Below are positions 1 through 8,196 of a DNA stretch of 38,553 nt, in pieces (within the stretch, counting starts at the first letter, position 1; the number at the start of each line of letters is the position of its first letter). The stretch is taken from IMG/VR virus record IMGVR_UViG_3300039106_000113, positions 1-38,553 of that record. One strand, given 5' to 3'. The position numbers were made by a program, and so were the translations under genes. A model generated the notes under the pieces. That model saw only the letters and a program-made list of their open reading frames with translations, had not been told where the DNA came from and ran no database searches. Source of the stretch: a virus.

Positions 1-136
1 AGCTATATAATAGTGGGATGATAGTTAAATATATAGCTAAAGACCAACTAAGAGCAAACTGGGAGTTTGTTAAAGCTGGTTTAGAGAAAGTAAGAAACAA
101 AGGTCACAATGACTGGATAGTAGAGGACATATATTG
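1..136. repeat. Terminal direct repeat, left copy
   Basis: Bases 1-136 match 38418-38553 in the same orientation except at 74 (A/G), 89 (A/G) and 131 (A/C). It holds the last codons of the gene that ends at 38438 and the first 39 codons of the gene at 18-410. This shows that the contig closes on itself. Whether the ends are physical terminal redundancy, headful permutation or an assembly overlap cannot be told from one contig. Confidence 0.95.
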
Positions 137-410
137 CGATTGTTACGAGCAACGGTCTTTATTATTCATGTGTATTAACGATGATGTAAATATAGGCTTT
201 ATGGTAATGCAACCTAACGGACATTCTATGCACCTATGGGCGGCTTGGCTAGACAACCATCAAGATTTAACTGAAGGCTTGTTTCATGCTAAGGCAATAG
301 CTAAAGAAGGTGGCTATAATAAATTAACCTTTACATCTGCTCGTAGAGGGTGGGATAAAAGGGCAAAACAATTAGGATTTACCCCATCAACATGGGAAAT
401 GAAAGTTTAA
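18..410 (+). CDS. GNAT-like small phage protein, possible internal virion protein
   Basis: 130 residues. The C-terminal half (LFHAKAIAKEGG, then GWDKRAKQLGF near the end) resembles the acetyl-CoA-binding helix and last strands of GNAT-fold proteins, which occur in podoviruses beside internal virion genes (T7 gp13 is related to this fold). No enzymatic claim is safe. The start ATG overlaps the stop of the preceding gene across the circle (ATGA at 38435-38438, also at 18-21), so it is coupled to the tail-module gene that ends there. It is followed 9 nt later by the first large internal virion gene. The role is inferred mainly from position. Confidence 0.6.
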   Translation: MIVKYIAKDQLRANWEFVKAGLEKVRNKGHNDWIVEDIYCDCYEQRSLLFMCINDDVNIGFMVMQPNGHSMHLWAAWLDNHQDLTEGLFHAKAIAKEGGYNKLTFTSARRGWDKRAKQLGFTPSTWEMKV

Positions 411-419
411 GGAGATAGT

Positions 420-1535
420 ATGATTAGTATCGGAAAATGGCTACCTAGCCTAATTGAAACATTTACATTATATGGTGGCGGTGGTGGCGGTGGGCAATCA
501 CAACAATCATCTACTTCTATTGACCCTACGCTTAAACCTTTCGTGCAGTATGGATTGACTGAAGCTCAAAAACTATATCAAAGTCCTGGACCTGGTTACT
601 ATCCTGGTCAAACTTATGTAAACCCATCTAGTGCAACACAACAAGCAATGCAAGCTACGACTAATCGTGCGATGTCTGGCAACCCATTATTACCTGCCGC
701 ACAACAACAACAACAAGACGTTATCGGTGGTAATTACTTACAGAACAATCCTTACTTTAATCAAGCGATGCAAGGCGCTGCAAGTGGCGCACAACAATCA
801 TACTATGATGCTATTAACCAAGCTAATACTGGCGCATCGTCAGCAGGTCGTTATGGCTCTGGCGCACAAGAAAACTTATTTAACAGAGCTGGAACGACTC
901 TTGCTAATACGCTTGCAAATAAATATGGTGAACTAGCCTATCAAAACTATGGTGCTGAACGTGGTCGTCAAGAAGCGGCATCTGGTAATGCACCTGCATT
1001 GGCTCAAGCTGACTATGCTGATATGGCGCAACTTGCTAATGTTGGACAAACTCAAGAAGGCTATCAACAACAAGCATTGCAATCTGATATTGACCGCTAT
1101 AACTACAATGCTAACTTACCATACCAAAAACTATCACAATTTGCTGGATTGGTTGCAGGTCAACCTCAAGGCTCTACTACAACAAGCACATCAAGCGGTG
1201 GTGGTAAAATTGTATGTACTGCAATGAATCATGCTTATGGCTTTGGCTCATTCCGTCAAACAATATGGCTACAACATTCAGCTACTATGCCTAACGCTAA
1301 AACGATTGAGAAGGGCTACCACACGTTATTCTTGCCAGTTGTAGCTTATGCCTTTAACGGTACGCCAAATGCGCTTAGAAACGCTGTAAGACGTGTTTTA
1401 GAGCATATTGCACGCCATCGTACTGCTGACTTATGGAAAGAGATGCGAGGTAAAAAGCGTGACCCACTAGGTCGTATCTATCGTGCTGTAATTGAACCTA
1501 TCTGCTACTTAGTTGGCAAAGTGAAAGGGGCTTAA
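420..1535 (+). CDS. Gln/Gly-rich internal virion (ejection) protein
   Basis: 371 residues. AAGGAG lies 5 nt before the ATG. Residues about 20-28 are a glycine run; residues 30-260 are rich in Gln, Ala, Asn and Tyr, typical of extended virion proteins. From about residue 262 there is a distinct basic module (KIVCTAMNHAYGFGSF ... LEHIARHRTADL ... RIYRAVIEPICYLVGK) that I believe recurs at the C-terminus of phage virion proteins; its function is unknown to me. It begins a run of five genes in the position where podoviruses keep DNA-ejection proteins. Internal virion protein is an inference from composition and location. Confidence 0.6.
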   Translation: MISIGKWLPSLIETFTLYGGGGGGGQSQQSSTSIDPTLKPFVQYGLTEAQKLYQSPGPGYYPGQTYVNPSSATQQAMQATTNRAMSGNPLLPAAQQQQQDVIGGNYLQNNPYFNQAMQGAASGAQQSYYDAINQANTGASSAGRYGSGAQENLFNRAGTTLANTLANKYGELAYQNYGAERGRQEAASGNAPALAQADYADMAQLANVGQTQEGYQQQALQSDIDRYNYNANLPYQKLSQFAGLVAGQPQGSTTTSTSSGGGKIVCTAMNHAYGFGSFRQTIWLQHSATMPNAKTIEKGYHTLFLPVVAYAFNGTPNALRNAVRRVLEHIARHRTADLWKEMRGKKRDPLGRIYRAVIEPICYLVGKVKGA

Positions 1536-1536
1536 T

Positions 1537-2100
1537 ATGGGAATGCCACTTCTTGTTGGTGCTGGCTTAGGTGCTGGTACTAATTTATTGCGAGGTAAAG
1601 GTGTAGGCGGTATTTTAAAGGGCGCTGCTTTAGGCGGTGCTTTAGGTGGTATAGGTGGTGGGCTTAATGGTTTAGCTAATGGCGGTTCTTTTTTAGAGGG
1701 CGCAGGGCTAAATGGATTAAGTGGTGCTACTGCTAACGCTGGAATCGGTGAAGCTGTAATTCCAGGCTCAATAGAAAGTGGCGGTGATGTAGTATTAGGT
1801 GCAGATGGTGTTTATAGAAATGCGGCAAACTTTCAAAATGTATTTGGCAATCCAGTCTTTACAGGTGGTGAAGGTTTGCTATCTAACGGTATGAGTAATA
1901 TAACCGATATGATGCCACAAAGTTTGTCTGAATATGCAACACCACAAAACTTGCTTGGTGTAGGTCAGGTATTAAGTGCTATGCCTTCAAATCAAGCACC
2001 ATTACAAAACATTGGTAGCGGTCAAATATCACAAGGGCAAATGCCACAATATACACCATTTAATACTGGTACTCCAGCTTGGAAGAAAAGGAATCAATAA
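1537..2100 (+). CDS. Gly/Ala-rich hydrophobic virion-associated protein
   Basis: 187 residues. The N-terminal 50 residues are almost entirely Gly, Ala, Leu and Ile (GAALGGALGGIGGGLNGLA) and could insert in a membrane; the rest is Asn/Gly/Ser-rich with low complexity. It starts 1 nt after the upstream stop, and its stop overlaps the next start (TAATG). In this location a glycine-zipper-like segment suits a protein that enters the host envelope during DNA delivery, but that is inference. I do not recognise a named family. Confidence 0.55.
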   Translation: MGMPLLVGAGLGAGTNLLRGKGVGGILKGAALGGALGGIGGGLNGLANGGSFLEGAGLNGLSGATANAGIGEAVIPGSIESGGDVVLGADGVYRNAANFQNVFGNPVFTGGEGLLSNGMSNITDMMPQSLSEYATPQNLLGVGQVLSAMPSNQAPLQNIGSGQISQGQMPQYTPFNTGTPAWKKRNQ

Positions 2101-2882
2101 TGTCTGATTGGAATATATTTGGTACAGCACCAGAATCATTAGCAGGCTTATTGGGGGCGCAAGCTACTCAAGACTTGCAAAAGAAAGCAATGACTACTGG
2201 CTTAATCAACACAGCACTAGGTTACTTGGTACAGCCTAAGAACCAAAACTTAGGTCTAGGTCGCATCTTAGGTCAATCATTAATGTCAGGTATGCAAGGC
2301 GCACAAGGCGTATATAGTGGTGCTTTAGAGGATTGGCAGACTAAGCAGAAGATAGCGGAGTTACAACGAAATCAAAAACAACAAGAAAAAATACAAGGTT
2401 ATCTTGAAAACATTCAAGACCCTAACGAAAGATTATTGGCTGAATTAAATGCACCTGAATATGTAAAATCAAAATTAACACCAAAACAAAGAGAAACAAA
2501 GATTGCGCCTAATGGCCAATTAATTTATACAGATACTGGCGAGTTAGTAACTCAAGCATCATTTGCTGCGCCTAAAGAACCTGCTGATGTTACTTCTGTG
2601 CAAGAGTTTGAAAGAGCAAAAGCCGACCCTGAGTTTATGAGCTTTTTAAGAAATAAATGGACTGCACAAGCACAAGCTCAAGCGCCATTTAAAACTGCTG
2701 AACAACAAAGACAAGAACGTGAAGATGCCTATAAATATGGTACTCCACCTACTACTTCTGCTATTATTCCTCAAGTATGGACTGCTCAAGATATTATAGA
2801 TACCGCATCAAGCGCAGGTAAAACAATAGCGCAAGTGCAAGCTGATTTAAAAAAACGTGGCATTAAAGTTAAAGGAAATTAA
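2100..2882 (+). CDS. Putative internal virion protein, coiled-coil centre
   Basis: 260 residues starting MSDWNIFG. The ATG at 2100 shares its A with the upstream stop TAA, and AAAAGG lies about 10 nt before it; a longer reading from 2079 is less likely because it runs inside the previous gene without its own ribosome site. Residues about 70-110 are Gln/Lys/Glu-rich and likely helical (QKIAELQRNQKQQEKI). The C-terminus (WTAQDIIDTASSAGKTIAQV) looks like a small helical domain. Family not recognised; the role is inferred from the block of virion genes. Confidence 0.55.
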   Translation: MSDWNIFGTAPESLAGLLGAQATQDLQKKAMTTGLINTALGYLVQPKNQNLGLGRILGQSLMSGMQGAQGVYSGALEDWQTKQKIAELQRNQKQQEKIQGYLENIQDPNERLLAELNAPEYVKSKLTPKQRETKIAPNGQLIYTDTGELVTQASFAAPKEPADVTSVQEFERAKADPEFMSFLRNKWTAQAQAQAPFKTAEQQRQEREDAYKYGTPPTTSAIIPQVWTAQDIIDTASSAGKTIAQVQADLKKRGIKVKGN

Positions 2883-2884
2883 TA

Positions 2885-3496
2885 ATGGCTGATTATTCAC
2901 AACTACTATATGGCACTACTGAATCAGCGACAGCACCTATTGGGACTAGATTGCCAGGTCAAGGATTGCCAGGTCAATTAAGAGATAAAGCAATGGATAG
3001 GGCTGCTGAACTTGCTCAAAAGAAACTTGATGCTAGTTATGAAGTTTTAAATAAAGGTTCATATAATTTATCTCAACTAAATAAATTTATTGACTTAAAT
3101 ACTCAAAATAGAACTGGTGGCATACAGGAAGGAGTTATGTCATCATTTATGCCAGAGTCTTGGCGAGGTGATGCTGAAAAAGTTATGCAAAGTATTACGT
3201 CTGATTTAGCACCAAATAAGCGAGTAGAAGGTTCTGGTACAACTTCAGATAAAGATATTGCATTATATTTAGAATCTTTGCCAAGTATAGGTAAAGGCGG
3301 TGAAGCAAATAGACAAATTCGTGACTTATATCAAAAACAATATGATAGGGCAAAAGCTAAGGTTGATTTTTTACAAACCTACTATGACCAATACGGTCAC
3401 TTAAATGGTGCTGAAAAAATTTGGTCAACACAAAATCCACCAGCACAATATGGTAAGGCTAAAACTGGGTTTTCACTTAGACCTTTGGGAGAATAA
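2885..3496 (+). CDS. Putative internal virion protein
   Basis: 203 residues, starting 2 nt after the preceding stop. Predicted mostly helical with Lys/Gln/Tyr-rich segments (RDLYQKQYDRAKAKVDFLQ). The end (GKAKTGFSLRPLGE) leads directly into the next start one base beyond the stop. No catalytic motif or membrane segment is visible. It may be a helical component of the ejected complex, but nothing in the sequence proves this. Confidence 0.5.
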   Translation: MADYSQLLYGTTESATAPIGTRLPGQGLPGQLRDKAMDRAAELAQKKLDASYEVLNKGSYNLSQLNKFIDLNTQNRTGGIQEGVMSSFMPESWRGDAEKVMQSITSDLAPNKRVEGSGTTSDKDIALYLESLPSIGKGGEANRQIRDLYQKQYDRAKAKVDFLQTYYDQYGHLNGAEKIWSTQNPPAQYGKAKTGFSLRPLGE

Positions 3497-3497
3497 T

Positions 3498-4943
3498 ATG
3501 GCTGAATTTGAAATTACAGCACCAGATGGTAAAAAGTACATAGTAACTGCCCCAAAAGGTACTTCCCAAAAAAATATATTAGACTATGCTGAACTGGAAA
3601 TTAAAAAACAAGCTAGTGATGCTAAACGTGCTGCATTACAACAAGAGTCATGGCTATCTCGCAATTTAAAAGGTGCTGCAACTGCACCATCTAATTTATG
3701 GCAAGGTGCAAAGCAATTAGTTAATGAATTACAAAACCCACAAGAGTATATTAATCCACAAACTGGTGAAACATCATCAATGCCAGTTCAAGGTTATCAA
3801 GCATTGCCAAGACAAGAATATGACACTTCACAAATTAAAGAAAATCGTTTGATTGCTGAAGAAGCGCCTATTGGTTCAATTACAGGTAATATAGTAACTG
3901 GACTAGGTGCAGCGTTTATTCCTGTTGTTAATAGAACTGCTGGTAGTATGGCTGCTGGTAGCATATTAAGCGCATTACAACCAACACTTGGCCAAGAAAG
4001 TAGATTAGAAAATGCTGGGATTGGCGCTTTAACAAGTGGATTAATTCCTAATGCGCCTAAATTATTACAAGTTCCATTAAGTGCTGGGGCTAATAGGCTA
4101 ATGATGTCTGCTGTTAAGCCAGCTAAAAAAGAATTGGAATCTGGAGTTGGACAAAAAGCAGTACAAACTTTACTTGAGGAAGGTGTAAATCCAACTGTTG
4201 AAAGAACAATATTTGGTCGTGGATTAGATACTATACAAAATAAAATATATTCATTAAATGACCAAATTAACGGAATGATTGCTAACTCTGATAAAAAAGT
4301 TAGTAAATCTTCTGTTTTAAAATATTTGGATAATTTAGAAGAATCTTATAAATATCAAATTGACCCTGCATCTGATGTTGCTGCTGTTAGGTCTGTAAGA
4401 AAAGCATTTGAAACACATGAAAAATTGCCAAAACCAATTCTTAGGTCTGGAATATGGTCGCCACAAGCAGTAGATGAATTCCCAGTTCAACTTGCTCAAA
4501 AAATTAAACAAGGAACTTATAAAGCTATTGGAGATAAAAACTTTTCTGAGCTTGGCGGTGCAACAAAAGAAGCTCAACGAGCAGGCGCAAAAGGATTAAA
4601 AGAAGAAATTGCAAGAGTAGAGCCTGCTGTAAATTTACTTAATGCAAAAGAGTCTGATTTAATTAATGCGTTGGATGTTGCAGAATCTAGAGCTTATACA
4701 GCATTAAAAAATAATCCAGTAGGGATTGCAGGTCTTTCAAACAATCCAGTTCAACTTGCTGGAATGATGGCAGATAGAAGTGATGCGTTTAAAGCATTAG
4801 TAGCTAGAATGATGTATCAAACAAGTAAAGTATTAAAGCGTGTTCCAACACCAGCAAATAAAGGTTTAATTGGACTACCTGCTTCATCTGGTATAACTTC
4901 ATATAATCAACTAAACACCCCACAAGGGTTACTAGACCAATAA
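3498..4943 (+). CDS. Large internal virion / DNA-ejection protein
   Basis: 481 residues starting MAEFEITAPDGKKY. GGGAG precedes the ATG at 3498; an in-frame extension to 3405 lies inside the previous gene and is rejected. The N-terminal 30 residues resemble the short beta module that opens many large phage internal proteins. Residues about 120-165 contain an Ala/Gly-rich hydrophobic stretch (GNIVTGLGAAFIPVV ... AAGSILSAL) that could span a membrane, as expected for an ejection protein. The rest is helical. There is no lytic transglycosylase motif. It is the longest gene in the virion block before lysis. Confidence 0.55.
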   Translation: MAEFEITAPDGKKYIVTAPKGTSQKNILDYAELEIKKQASDAKRAALQQESWLSRNLKGAATAPSNLWQGAKQLVNELQNPQEYINPQTGETSSMPVQGYQALPRQEYDTSQIKENRLIAEEAPIGSITGNIVTGLGAAFIPVVNRTAGSMAAGSILSALQPTLGQESRLENAGIGALTSGLIPNAPKLLQVPLSAGANRLMMSAVKPAKKELESGVGQKAVQTLLEEGVNPTVERTIFGRGLDTIQNKIYSLNDQINGMIANSDKKVSKSSVLKYLDNLEESYKYQIDPASDVAAVRSVRKAFETHEKLPKPILRSGIWSPQAVDEFPVQLAQKIKQGTYKAIGDKNFSELGGATKEAQRAGAKGLKEEIARVEPAVNLLNAKESDLINALDVAESRAYTALKNNPVGIAGLSNNPVQLAGMMADRSDAFKALVARMMYQTSKVLKRVPTPANKGLIGLPASSGITSYNQLNTPQGLLDQ

Positions 4944-4952
4944 GGATTTACA

Positions 4953-5168
4953 ATGCTTAACAGACGACACGATGACAACAAGGAAGCCGACATGACACCA
5001 GAAGAACAAAAAGAGCTACATAAAGAAGCCATCAAAGAAGCTATCAACGAGTGGTTAGATAAGCAATATATATTATTTGGCAAGTGGACATTACGTGGCA
5101 TGGCATCAGCAGGGTTGGCCATGTTTTTATATGGTTACGCAGCAGCACATGGATGGATTGTAAAATGA
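4953..5168 (+). CDS. Small one-TM membrane protein, possible holin-like
   Basis: 71 residues. A charged helical N-terminus (MTPEEQKELHKEAIKEAINE, from residue 14) is followed by a single hydrophobic segment at about residues 48-68 (GMASAGLAMFLYGYAAA). An internal start at that second Met is also possible. It lies 560 bp upstream of the 3TM holin and endolysin, so a lysis accessory role is plausible. Its stop overlaps the next start (ATGA). Confidence 0.6.
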   Translation: MLNRRHDDNKEADMTPEEQKELHKEAIKEAINEWLDKQYILFGKWTLRGMASAGLAMFLYGYAAAHGWIVK

Positions 5169-5338
5169 AAACCTCATTCATTAATCGCATTACACTTTGT
5201 CAGCATTGTCGTAAGGCTTTTATAATTAACGAAGAAGGTAACGAAACTGAATGCGATGGCTGTATTAGCGAAACTGAAATTACACATCAACTCATTGACT
5301 CTGGTGATTTACTAGGAATTAACTATGACAGTCCATAA
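5165..5338 (+). CDS. Small zinc-ribbon-like protein
   Basis: 57 residues. The ATG at 5165 overlaps the previous stop, which decides the start; a longer frame from 5084 overlaps the upstream gene and is rejected. It carries CQHC at residues 12-15 and CDGC at about 31-34, a pattern able to bind one zinc ion. It lies in the pre-lysis cluster. Function unknown. Confidence 0.65.
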   Translation: MKTSFINRITLCQHCRKAFIINEEGNETECDGCISETEITHQLIDSGDLLGINYDSP

Positions 5339-5513
5339 ACTTATACCTGCAATGGATTACTTTAAGCACATGGTAGGAAAAACGATTGAAGAAGTAGCCA
5401 TCTTTAATGACGAGCTTGTAATTATCTTAGATGATATGTCTGAGGTATGTATTTACGAAGGCGAGTATGGATTGACTATGCAGATTAACTCAAGACCAGA
5501 ACAGGACGATTAA
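5325..5513 (+). CDS. Small acidic hypothetical protein
   Basis: 62 residues. Overlaps the previous gene by 14 nt; AGGAAT upstream serves as ribosome site. Predicted beta-rich core (EVAIFNDELVIILDDMSEVCI) with an acidic tail. No known motif. It ends 1 nt before the holin gene. Confidence 0.6.
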   Translation: MTVHKLIPAMDYFKHMVGKTIEEVAIFNDELVIILDDMSEVCIYEGEYGLTMQINSRPEQDD

Positions 5514-5514
5514 T

Positions 5515-6000
5515 ATGTTTACTCTTTTAACAACACTTGTATCATTCTTAACAGGCGGAGTGCCTAAGATACTAGACTTCTTTCAAAACAAGGCTGACAA
5601 TAAGCATGAGTTGGCTATGGCGCAATTACAGTTTACTCAGCAACTAGAATTACAAAAGGCTGGCTTTATACTTCAAAAAGATTTGGAGGAAATTAAGTAT
5701 GACGAGATACAGACGACAACAGCAGGCGCAGAAAGACTTGCGTTATATTCGCATGACGTTGAGATTGGAAAAGGCGCATCCACGTGGGTTATTAACTTAC
5801 GTGCTATGGTTCGCCCAGCTATTACTTTTGGCTTGTTTGGTTTACTTGTTCTTGTAGAGATATTTGGCTTTTATTACGCTATTCATACAGGCATTAGCTA
5901 TAATGATGCTATGCAAAGTTTATGGTCACAAGATATGCAAACAGTATGGGCATCAATCGTAGCATTTCATTTTGGTACACGTGCTTTTGATAAGAAATGA
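5515..6000 (+). CDS. 3TM-type holin
   Basis: 161 residues. Hydrophobic N-terminus (MFTLLTTLVSFLTGGVPKIL), a Lys/Gln/Glu-rich helical middle (residues 25-75), then WVINLRAMVRPAITFG and a strong membrane segment (LFGLLVLVEIFGFYYAI), ending WASIVAFHFGTRAFDKK. This order matches the 3TM holin family of phages and gene transfer agents (GTA_holin_3TM). It would permeabilise the inner membrane to release the endolysin encoded by the next gene, which it overlaps by 4 nt (ATGA). Confidence 0.8.
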   Translation: MFTLLTTLVSFLTGGVPKILDFFQNKADNKHELAMAQLQFTQQLELQKAGFILQKDLEEIKYDEIQTTTAGAERLALYSHDVEIGKGASTWVINLRAMVRPAITFGLFGLLVLVEIFGFYYAIHTGISYNDAMQSLWSQDMQTVWASIVAFHFGTRAFDKK

Positions 6001-6434
6001 AAATATCTAAAGAAGGACTAGAACTAATTGCGTATTTTGAAGGTGTTAGGCTTAAACCGTATAGATGCCCTGCTCAACTTTGGACTGTTGGCATCGGTCA
6101 TCTTATTGGTGATGGTCATACTTTACCAGATAGTTGGAACAGAACTTTTACATTAGAGGAAGCCTATGCACTATTGGCTAAGGATGTCGCACGATTTGAG
6201 CGAGGAGTTTCTTTGTACTGTCCTGTGCCACTTACACAAGGTCAGTTTGACGCTCTTGTTAGCTTTAGCTTTAATCTCGGTCTTGGTACACTTCAAAGAA
6301 GCTCACTCCGTCAAAAGGTTAATCGTGGCGATTGGGATGGCGCAAAGAAAGTTTTACTTAAATATAACAAAGCTAACGGCAAAGTGCTTAAAGGTTTAGA
6401 TTTAAGACGCAAAGCCGAAGCCAAGTTATTTTAA
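5997..6434 (+). CDS. GH24 endolysin (phage lysozyme)
   Basis: 145 residues, the usual length for T4/P22-type lysozymes. The catalytic set is visible: E15 in YFEG, C24 in YRCPAQ and T30 in LWTVGIGH, giving the E-8-C-5-T spacing of lambdoid GH24 enzymes. QFDALVSFSFNLG near residue 83 is the conserved helix of the C-lobe. It hydrolyses the N-acetylmuramic acid-GlcNAc bond in peptidoglycan. No signal peptide or SAR segment is obvious, so release by the upstream holin is expected. Its end overlaps the convergent phosphoesterase gene by 4 nt. Confidence 0.93.
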   Translation: MKISKEGLELIAYFEGVRLKPYRCPAQLWTVGIGHLIGDGHTLPDSWNRTFTLEEAYALLAKDVARFERGVSLYCPVPLTQGQFDALVSFSFNLGLGTLQRSSLRQKVNRGDWDGAKKVLLKYNKANGKVLKGLDLRRKAEAKLF

Positions 6435-7648
6435 ACTGAAAACACGTCTTTTCTTTCATCACCTGTATCTAAAACATTATCAAGTCTATCTCTAACCTCT
6501 TGTATAGGTAAAAGCCTTCTACCAACTTCTCCATAGGTCTTGGATCGTAGAATGATTGTAATAGACTTTCTATTTCGCCATCCATTATCGTGAGCATATC
6601 TATCTAAAGCTGCAAGATGGTTAAATGACTCAATAATAATGCTTGGATATTCTTTCATTACATTACCATGATGCACATGACCAATATCAATATAGTGAAA
6701 TTCTGTTTCACCATAATCTTGCCTAAAATCAGTAATCATTACGTCAGCCAATCTATTAGGCTTACATTTATCACTATGGTGAGTCATTACTAAAGTTTTA
6801 CCCATACGATACGCAATAAACACGCTATCATTATTTAAGATATTAACCCTGTTAGTATGCCCATAAGCCACACGTAATAGTTCTGCCATCCAAATATCAT
6901 TAGTGCGTGAATGATTACCTTGATTAATAATTACATCTACATTTTGAGATTTTGTAAGCGCCTTCTCAATAATAAATCGCATAACACGAGAATAAACTTT
7001 AATCATTCGTGGGAATCGTGAGTCATAATCTAATACATGGCCACTAGCTTCAGTGGTGGCAGAGTAATTCTCATAATGCGTCATGTCACCTAAATCATTA
7101 ATTACAATTCTTTCGCAGGGCGGTAGTTCATCAATGAGTATGCTGATAGCTTTGCATAATTCTGTTTCTGCAATCTTTAAATCAAAGTTTTCGCCTACTT
7201 CATTTTTATGTGATAAAAGACCTAAATGCCCATCACCAATTTGAATAAATGGAATAATGTCTGTTTGATAATTTAATGGTGAGGGTTGTATTGAGATTGG
7301 AGTTAATTCTTCATAAAATGAGCTTATAGCTTCTTTTACAAACTCAAGGTATTTTTGGTCATCTAACCTAGTCTTAACCCACTGCCCACTAGCCTTGCCT
7401 TCTTTATCGTAATAAGTAGATACACCTCTAACTACAAACGGCTCTGGTGCTACTCTAGTCATATCATGTGATGGAGAATAACCACTTGTTGCCGCCTTGC
7501 GCTTTAATAAACGAATAGCAGCATCTACTACACTTGATTGCACATTATAAAACTTTGCAGCCTGTCTATTTGAACCTAGCTCACATGACTTGGTGTAATA
7601 CTCCCACTGTCGGATAGTTGCGTATTGCTGTAAGGTTTCATCTAACAT
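6431..7648 (-). CDS. Calcineurin-like metallophosphoesterase with N-terminal HTH-like region
   Basis: 405 residues. All metallophosphoesterase motifs are present: GDGH (138-141), GDMTHYEN (187-194), GNH (244-246), THHS (289-292) and GHVHHG (323-328), which bind two metal ions. Residues 1-55 look helical (NRQAAKFYNVQSSVVDAAIRLLKR), like a helix-turn-helix that would recognise DNA. Phages carry similar proteins, often called DNA repair exonuclease-like; the substrate cannot be read from sequence. It is last in the leftward transcription unit, with AAGGAC 6 nt before the ATG. Confidence 0.85.
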   Translation of the reverse strand: MLDETLQQYATIRQWEYYTKSCELGSNRQAAKFYNVQSSVVDAAIRLLKRKAATSGYSPSHDMTRVAPEPFVVRGVSTYYDKEGKASGQWVKTRLDDQKYLEFVKEAISSFYEELTPISIQPSPLNYQTDIIPFIQIGDGHLGLLSHKNEVGENFDLKIAETELCKAISILIDELPPCERIVINDLGDMTHYENYSATTEASGHVLDYDSRFPRMIKVYSRVMRFIIEKALTKSQNVDVIINQGNHSRTNDIWMAELLRVAYGHTNRVNILNNDSVFIAYRMGKTLVMTHHSDKCKPNRLADVMITDFRQDYGETEFHYIDIGHVHHGNVMKEYPSIIIESFNHLAALDRYAHDNGWRNRKSITIILRSKTYGEVGRRLLPIQEVRDRLDNVLDTGDERKDVFSV

Positions 7649-7657
7649 TTTTAGTCC

Positions 7658-7753
7658 TTAAAGTATTAAAATATATTCAACAAATAACCCATATATGCCG
7701 TAGATAATACTACACATACAGCAAAAGATAACAAAGTACATTAGTACATTCAT
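7658..7753 (-). CDS. 31-residue small membrane protein
   Basis: Below common ORF cutoffs. It reads MNVLMYFVIFCCMCSII and then GIYGLFVEYILIL: one long hydrophobic segment with three Cys and no charge except one Glu. Its ATG overlaps the stop of the upstream secreted-protein gene (ATGA), strong support for coupled translation, and its stop lies 9 nt before the phosphoesterase start. Likely an inner-membrane peptide of unknown role. Confidence 0.55.
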   Translation of the reverse strand: MNVLMYFVIFCCMCSIIYGIYGLFVEYILIL

Positions 7754-8037
7754 AGTGTAGGCTTACCATTACAAGCTGTATAAACCCCTTCCCATATCTG
7801 TATAGCGTTTAGTTTAGGGTTAGCATAAGCATAACCTACCCAGCCTAATGCTTGCTCAATCTCTGCGTTATCCCCCATAGTGCGGATTAACTCATTCTTA
7901 ACCTCTTTCTCAGTTTTACCTGTATCTCTAAAGCGGTAAGTAATAATCTTAGTGAAGTTTGCCCATTCATCACAAGGTGTTTCTGCATGAGCTGTTAAAC
8001 AAAAAGTACCTAAAAAAACTGCTGTAATTAACTTCAT
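7750..8037 (-). CDS. Secreted small protein with signal peptide
   Basis: 95 residues from MKLITAVF. AAAGGAG sits 8 nt upstream of the ATG at 8037, and this ribosome site lies inside the codons of a longer reading from 8055, so the shorter start is preferred. A classic signal peptide (KL, hydrophobic core, LTAHA/ET) predicts cleavage after residue 18. The mature protein has two Cys (near its N-terminus and in YTACNG) that could form a disulfide. First gene after the 8056-8321 control region. Possibly a periplasmic host-modifying factor; family unknown. Confidence 0.75.
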   Translation of the reverse strand: MKLITAVFLGTFCLTAHAETPCDEWANFTKIITYRFRDTGKTEKEVKNELIRTMGDNAEIEQALGWVGYAYANPKLNAIQIWEGVYTACNGKPTL

Positions 8038-8092
8038 TTTAAAACTCCTTTTCATTAATAAATGTAAACCATACTTTACTTTTTACTGCTTT

Positions 8093-8110
8093 TGTTACTT
8101 ATCGGTAACA
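8093..8110. promoter_or_regulatory. Inverted repeat TGTTAC-N6-GTAACA
   Basis: Perfect 6-bp arms (8093-8098 and 8105-8110) around TTATCG. It lies 56 bp upstream of the start of the secreted-protein gene, a place for a regulator to control leftward transcription. No regulator can be assigned. Confidence 0.45.
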
Positions 8111-8111
8111 C

Positions 8112-8131
8112 TTTTGTCTATAACAAAATAC
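8112..8131. promoter_or_regulatory. Operator-like repeat, copy 1
   Basis: The 20-mer TTTTGTCTATAACAAAATAC, whose first 17 bases are a perfect palindrome with 6-bp arms (TTTTGT, ACAAAA) around CTATA. It is repeated exactly 40 bp further on, about four helical turns, so two dimers could bind the same face of the helix. Confidence 0.55.
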
Positions 8132-8151
8132 AAATTATTAAACACAAACTT

Positions 8152-8171
8152 TTTTGTCTATAACAAAATAC
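8152..8171. promoter_or_regulatory. Operator-like repeat, copy 2
   Basis: Exact second copy of the 20-mer at 8112-8131, with the same internal palindrome (8152-8168). The bases between the copies are not repeated, so this is a spaced pair of sites and not a simple tandem duplication. Confidence 0.55.
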
Positions 8172-8196
8172 ACACAAACAGTTCAACTTTCTAAAA

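Noticed and set aside
631-1227. Plus-strand ORFs of 101 and 92 residues within the 420-1535 gene
   Set aside because: They are in another frame, rich in His/Leu/Asn as expected from shifted Gln/Ala codons, with no ribosome site or known motif.
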